NCBI GenBank assembly: GCA_009784375.1
Contig: WRBV01000002.1
Location: 62,001-126,000 of the forward strand
DNA from: Bacillota bacterium
GTDB lineage: Bacteria; Bacillota; Clostridia; Christensenellales; UBA1242
Reading direction: 5' to 3'
DNA: 64,000 nt
The notes under the pieces are model-generated. The model had not been told where the DNA came from. It saw only the letters and a program-made list of their open reading frames with translations, and made no database searches. Position numbers and translations under genes: made by a program. This document shows, piece after piece, positions 63,400 through 64,000 of this stretch. Numbering within the stretch: position 1 is the stretch's first letter; every line of letters begins with the position of its first letter.

Positions 63400-63522
63400 C
63401 TTGCAAGAAACACAAGATACAGGGTTTTGACGCCTATGCTATAAAGTAACCAATGATGTTGACATTGGAAATGAGTGGAGTGAACCAAAAGTTAAAAAAT
63501 ATTTACTGAACTCGATTGAATC
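63400..63522. other. Intergenic stretch without recognisable feature
   Basis: Between the tRNA-Arg terminator and the PHP promoter I see no ORF, repeat or promoter of note. Confidence 0.5.
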
Positions 63523-63551
63523 TTGAATTTTGGTGTTGAGGATGATATAAT
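63523..63551 (+). promoter_or_regulatory. Promoter of the PHP gene, leaderless type
   Basis: TTGAAT (63523-63528), 17 bp, TATAAT (63546-63551), 6 nt to ATG 63558. Confidence 0.7.
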
Positions 63552-63557
63552 GAGGAT

Positions 63558-64000
63558 ATGATTGATTTGCATATGCATACTTCGTTTTCTGATGGTAATT
63601 CGTCTTTGGAAGAAATGCTTGTTGCTGCTGAGCGAAAAAAGTTGCGGTATATAAGTATTACTGATCATTATTCGATTGGGGCATACGAAAAATTAAAAGA
63701 TTCAAATATTAGAAAACTTTTTAGTGGGATTATCATTCCAGGTGCAGAGTGGGGGTTTAACAATGGTGGCGATTTCTCGTCAGAGTTACTTGCATATGGA
63801 ATTGATGTTGACAGCATTGAACGTTTGTCTTGGGGTGAACCAGACCCATATCCATGTAATGCAAATCGCGATAGAAGACATTTACTTGGTCGTGGCACTT
63901 TAGAAGAAGTTTCAGGACGCATTCACAAAGTGGGTGGTCTTGTTTTTGTTGCACATCCATTTATTGTGCGGGATTGGTTTGATTATGCGTGTAAGAAAAA
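63558..64000 (+). CDS. PHP-domain phosphoesterase, 5' part
   Basis: Open to the right edge (about 147 codons) and absent from the ORF track. It starts MIDLHMHTSFSDGNSSLEEM, with ITDHYSIGAYE, the acid in IPGAEWG and VAHPF: the PHP metal-site motifs. Members include histidinol phosphatases and the TrpH/YciV-type nucleotide phosphoesterases; the DLHxHTxxSDG start favours the latter. Leaderless start after a consensus -10. Confidence 0.85.
   Translation, partial: MIDLHMHTSFSDGNSSLEEMLVAAERKKLRYISITDHYSIGAYEKLKDSNIRKLFSGIIIPGAEWGFNNGGDFSSELLAYGIDVDSIERLSWGEPDPYPCNANRDRRHLLGRGTLEEVSGRIHKVGGLVFVAHPFIVRDWFDYACKK

Overview
This is an AT-rich bacterial window whose gene content points to an uncultured low-GC Gram-positive (Bacillota, probably Clostridia-like). 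The reasons are AGGAGG-type Shine-Dalgarno (SD) sites, a FabK enoyl-ACP reductase, MgtE, a YwaF-like membrane protein, an LtaS-like sulfatase, lipoboxes without outer-membrane genes, InlB-type B-repeats, and tRNA genes that encode CCA. I see no rRNA, CRISPR array, transposase or phage structural genes. Genus-level placement is not possible from the sequence alone.

Layout. 1-6.3 kb: 3' part of mfd (no C-terminal D7 domain), a prepilin-peptidase-like protein, acpP, a B-repeat protein, a degenerate M23 protein and a lipoprotein. 6.5-13.4 kb: Na/Pi transporter, HD hydrolase, P-loop protein, tRNA-Glu, a divergent RHH regulator locus with a palindromic operator, mgtE behind a long structured leader, a YwaF-like protein and ldh. 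13.4-20.5 kb: an arylsulfotransferase-like surface protein beside an LtaS-like enzyme, a NUDIX hydrolase, small proteins and tRNA-fMet. 20.6-30.6 kb: a lipocalin-like/PEP-utilising enzyme operon, YgjV, fabK-fabZ, a sigma-like HTH protein, and a DAC-related protein with dcd. 30.7-41.6 kb: pheST, a Cys/His-rich protein, a paired ABC exporter whose two ATPase domains both look catalytically dead, and a secreted S1 protease/GLUG protein. 41.7-48.3 kb: NfeD/SPFH pair, a Gln-rich leader peptide plus terminator ahead of a frameshifted glnA, a TM2 protein, mnmA, LMW-PTP and rpiB. 48.4-64 kb: tRNA-Asn with a truncated MacB-like permease, small membrane proteins, an XRE regulator, an ABC-2 transporter, tex, a Cys-rich micropeptide, tRNA-Val, tag, MATE, a patatin-like protein, tRNA-Arg and a partial PHP protein.

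Expression. About two dozen operon-leading genes have a sigma-70-type promoter whose -10 box ends 5-9 nt before the start codon, with no SD. They should give leaderless mRNAs. Internal operon genes and a minority of first genes have ordinary SDs. Against this background the long leaders stand out: mgtE, the 20821 operon, glnA, and the tRNA-Arg and tRNA-Val precursors.

The most unusual signals are the putative glutamine attenuator (MNFYSLNQEQQQ-stop, then an intrinsic terminator, upstream of glutamine synthetase), the leaderless architecture, the ABC pair lacking Walker B and H-loop residues in both halves, and hairpin-rich tRNA leaders that copy the 5' end of their own tRNA. All coordinates and motifs were read by eye; no search or folding program was run.
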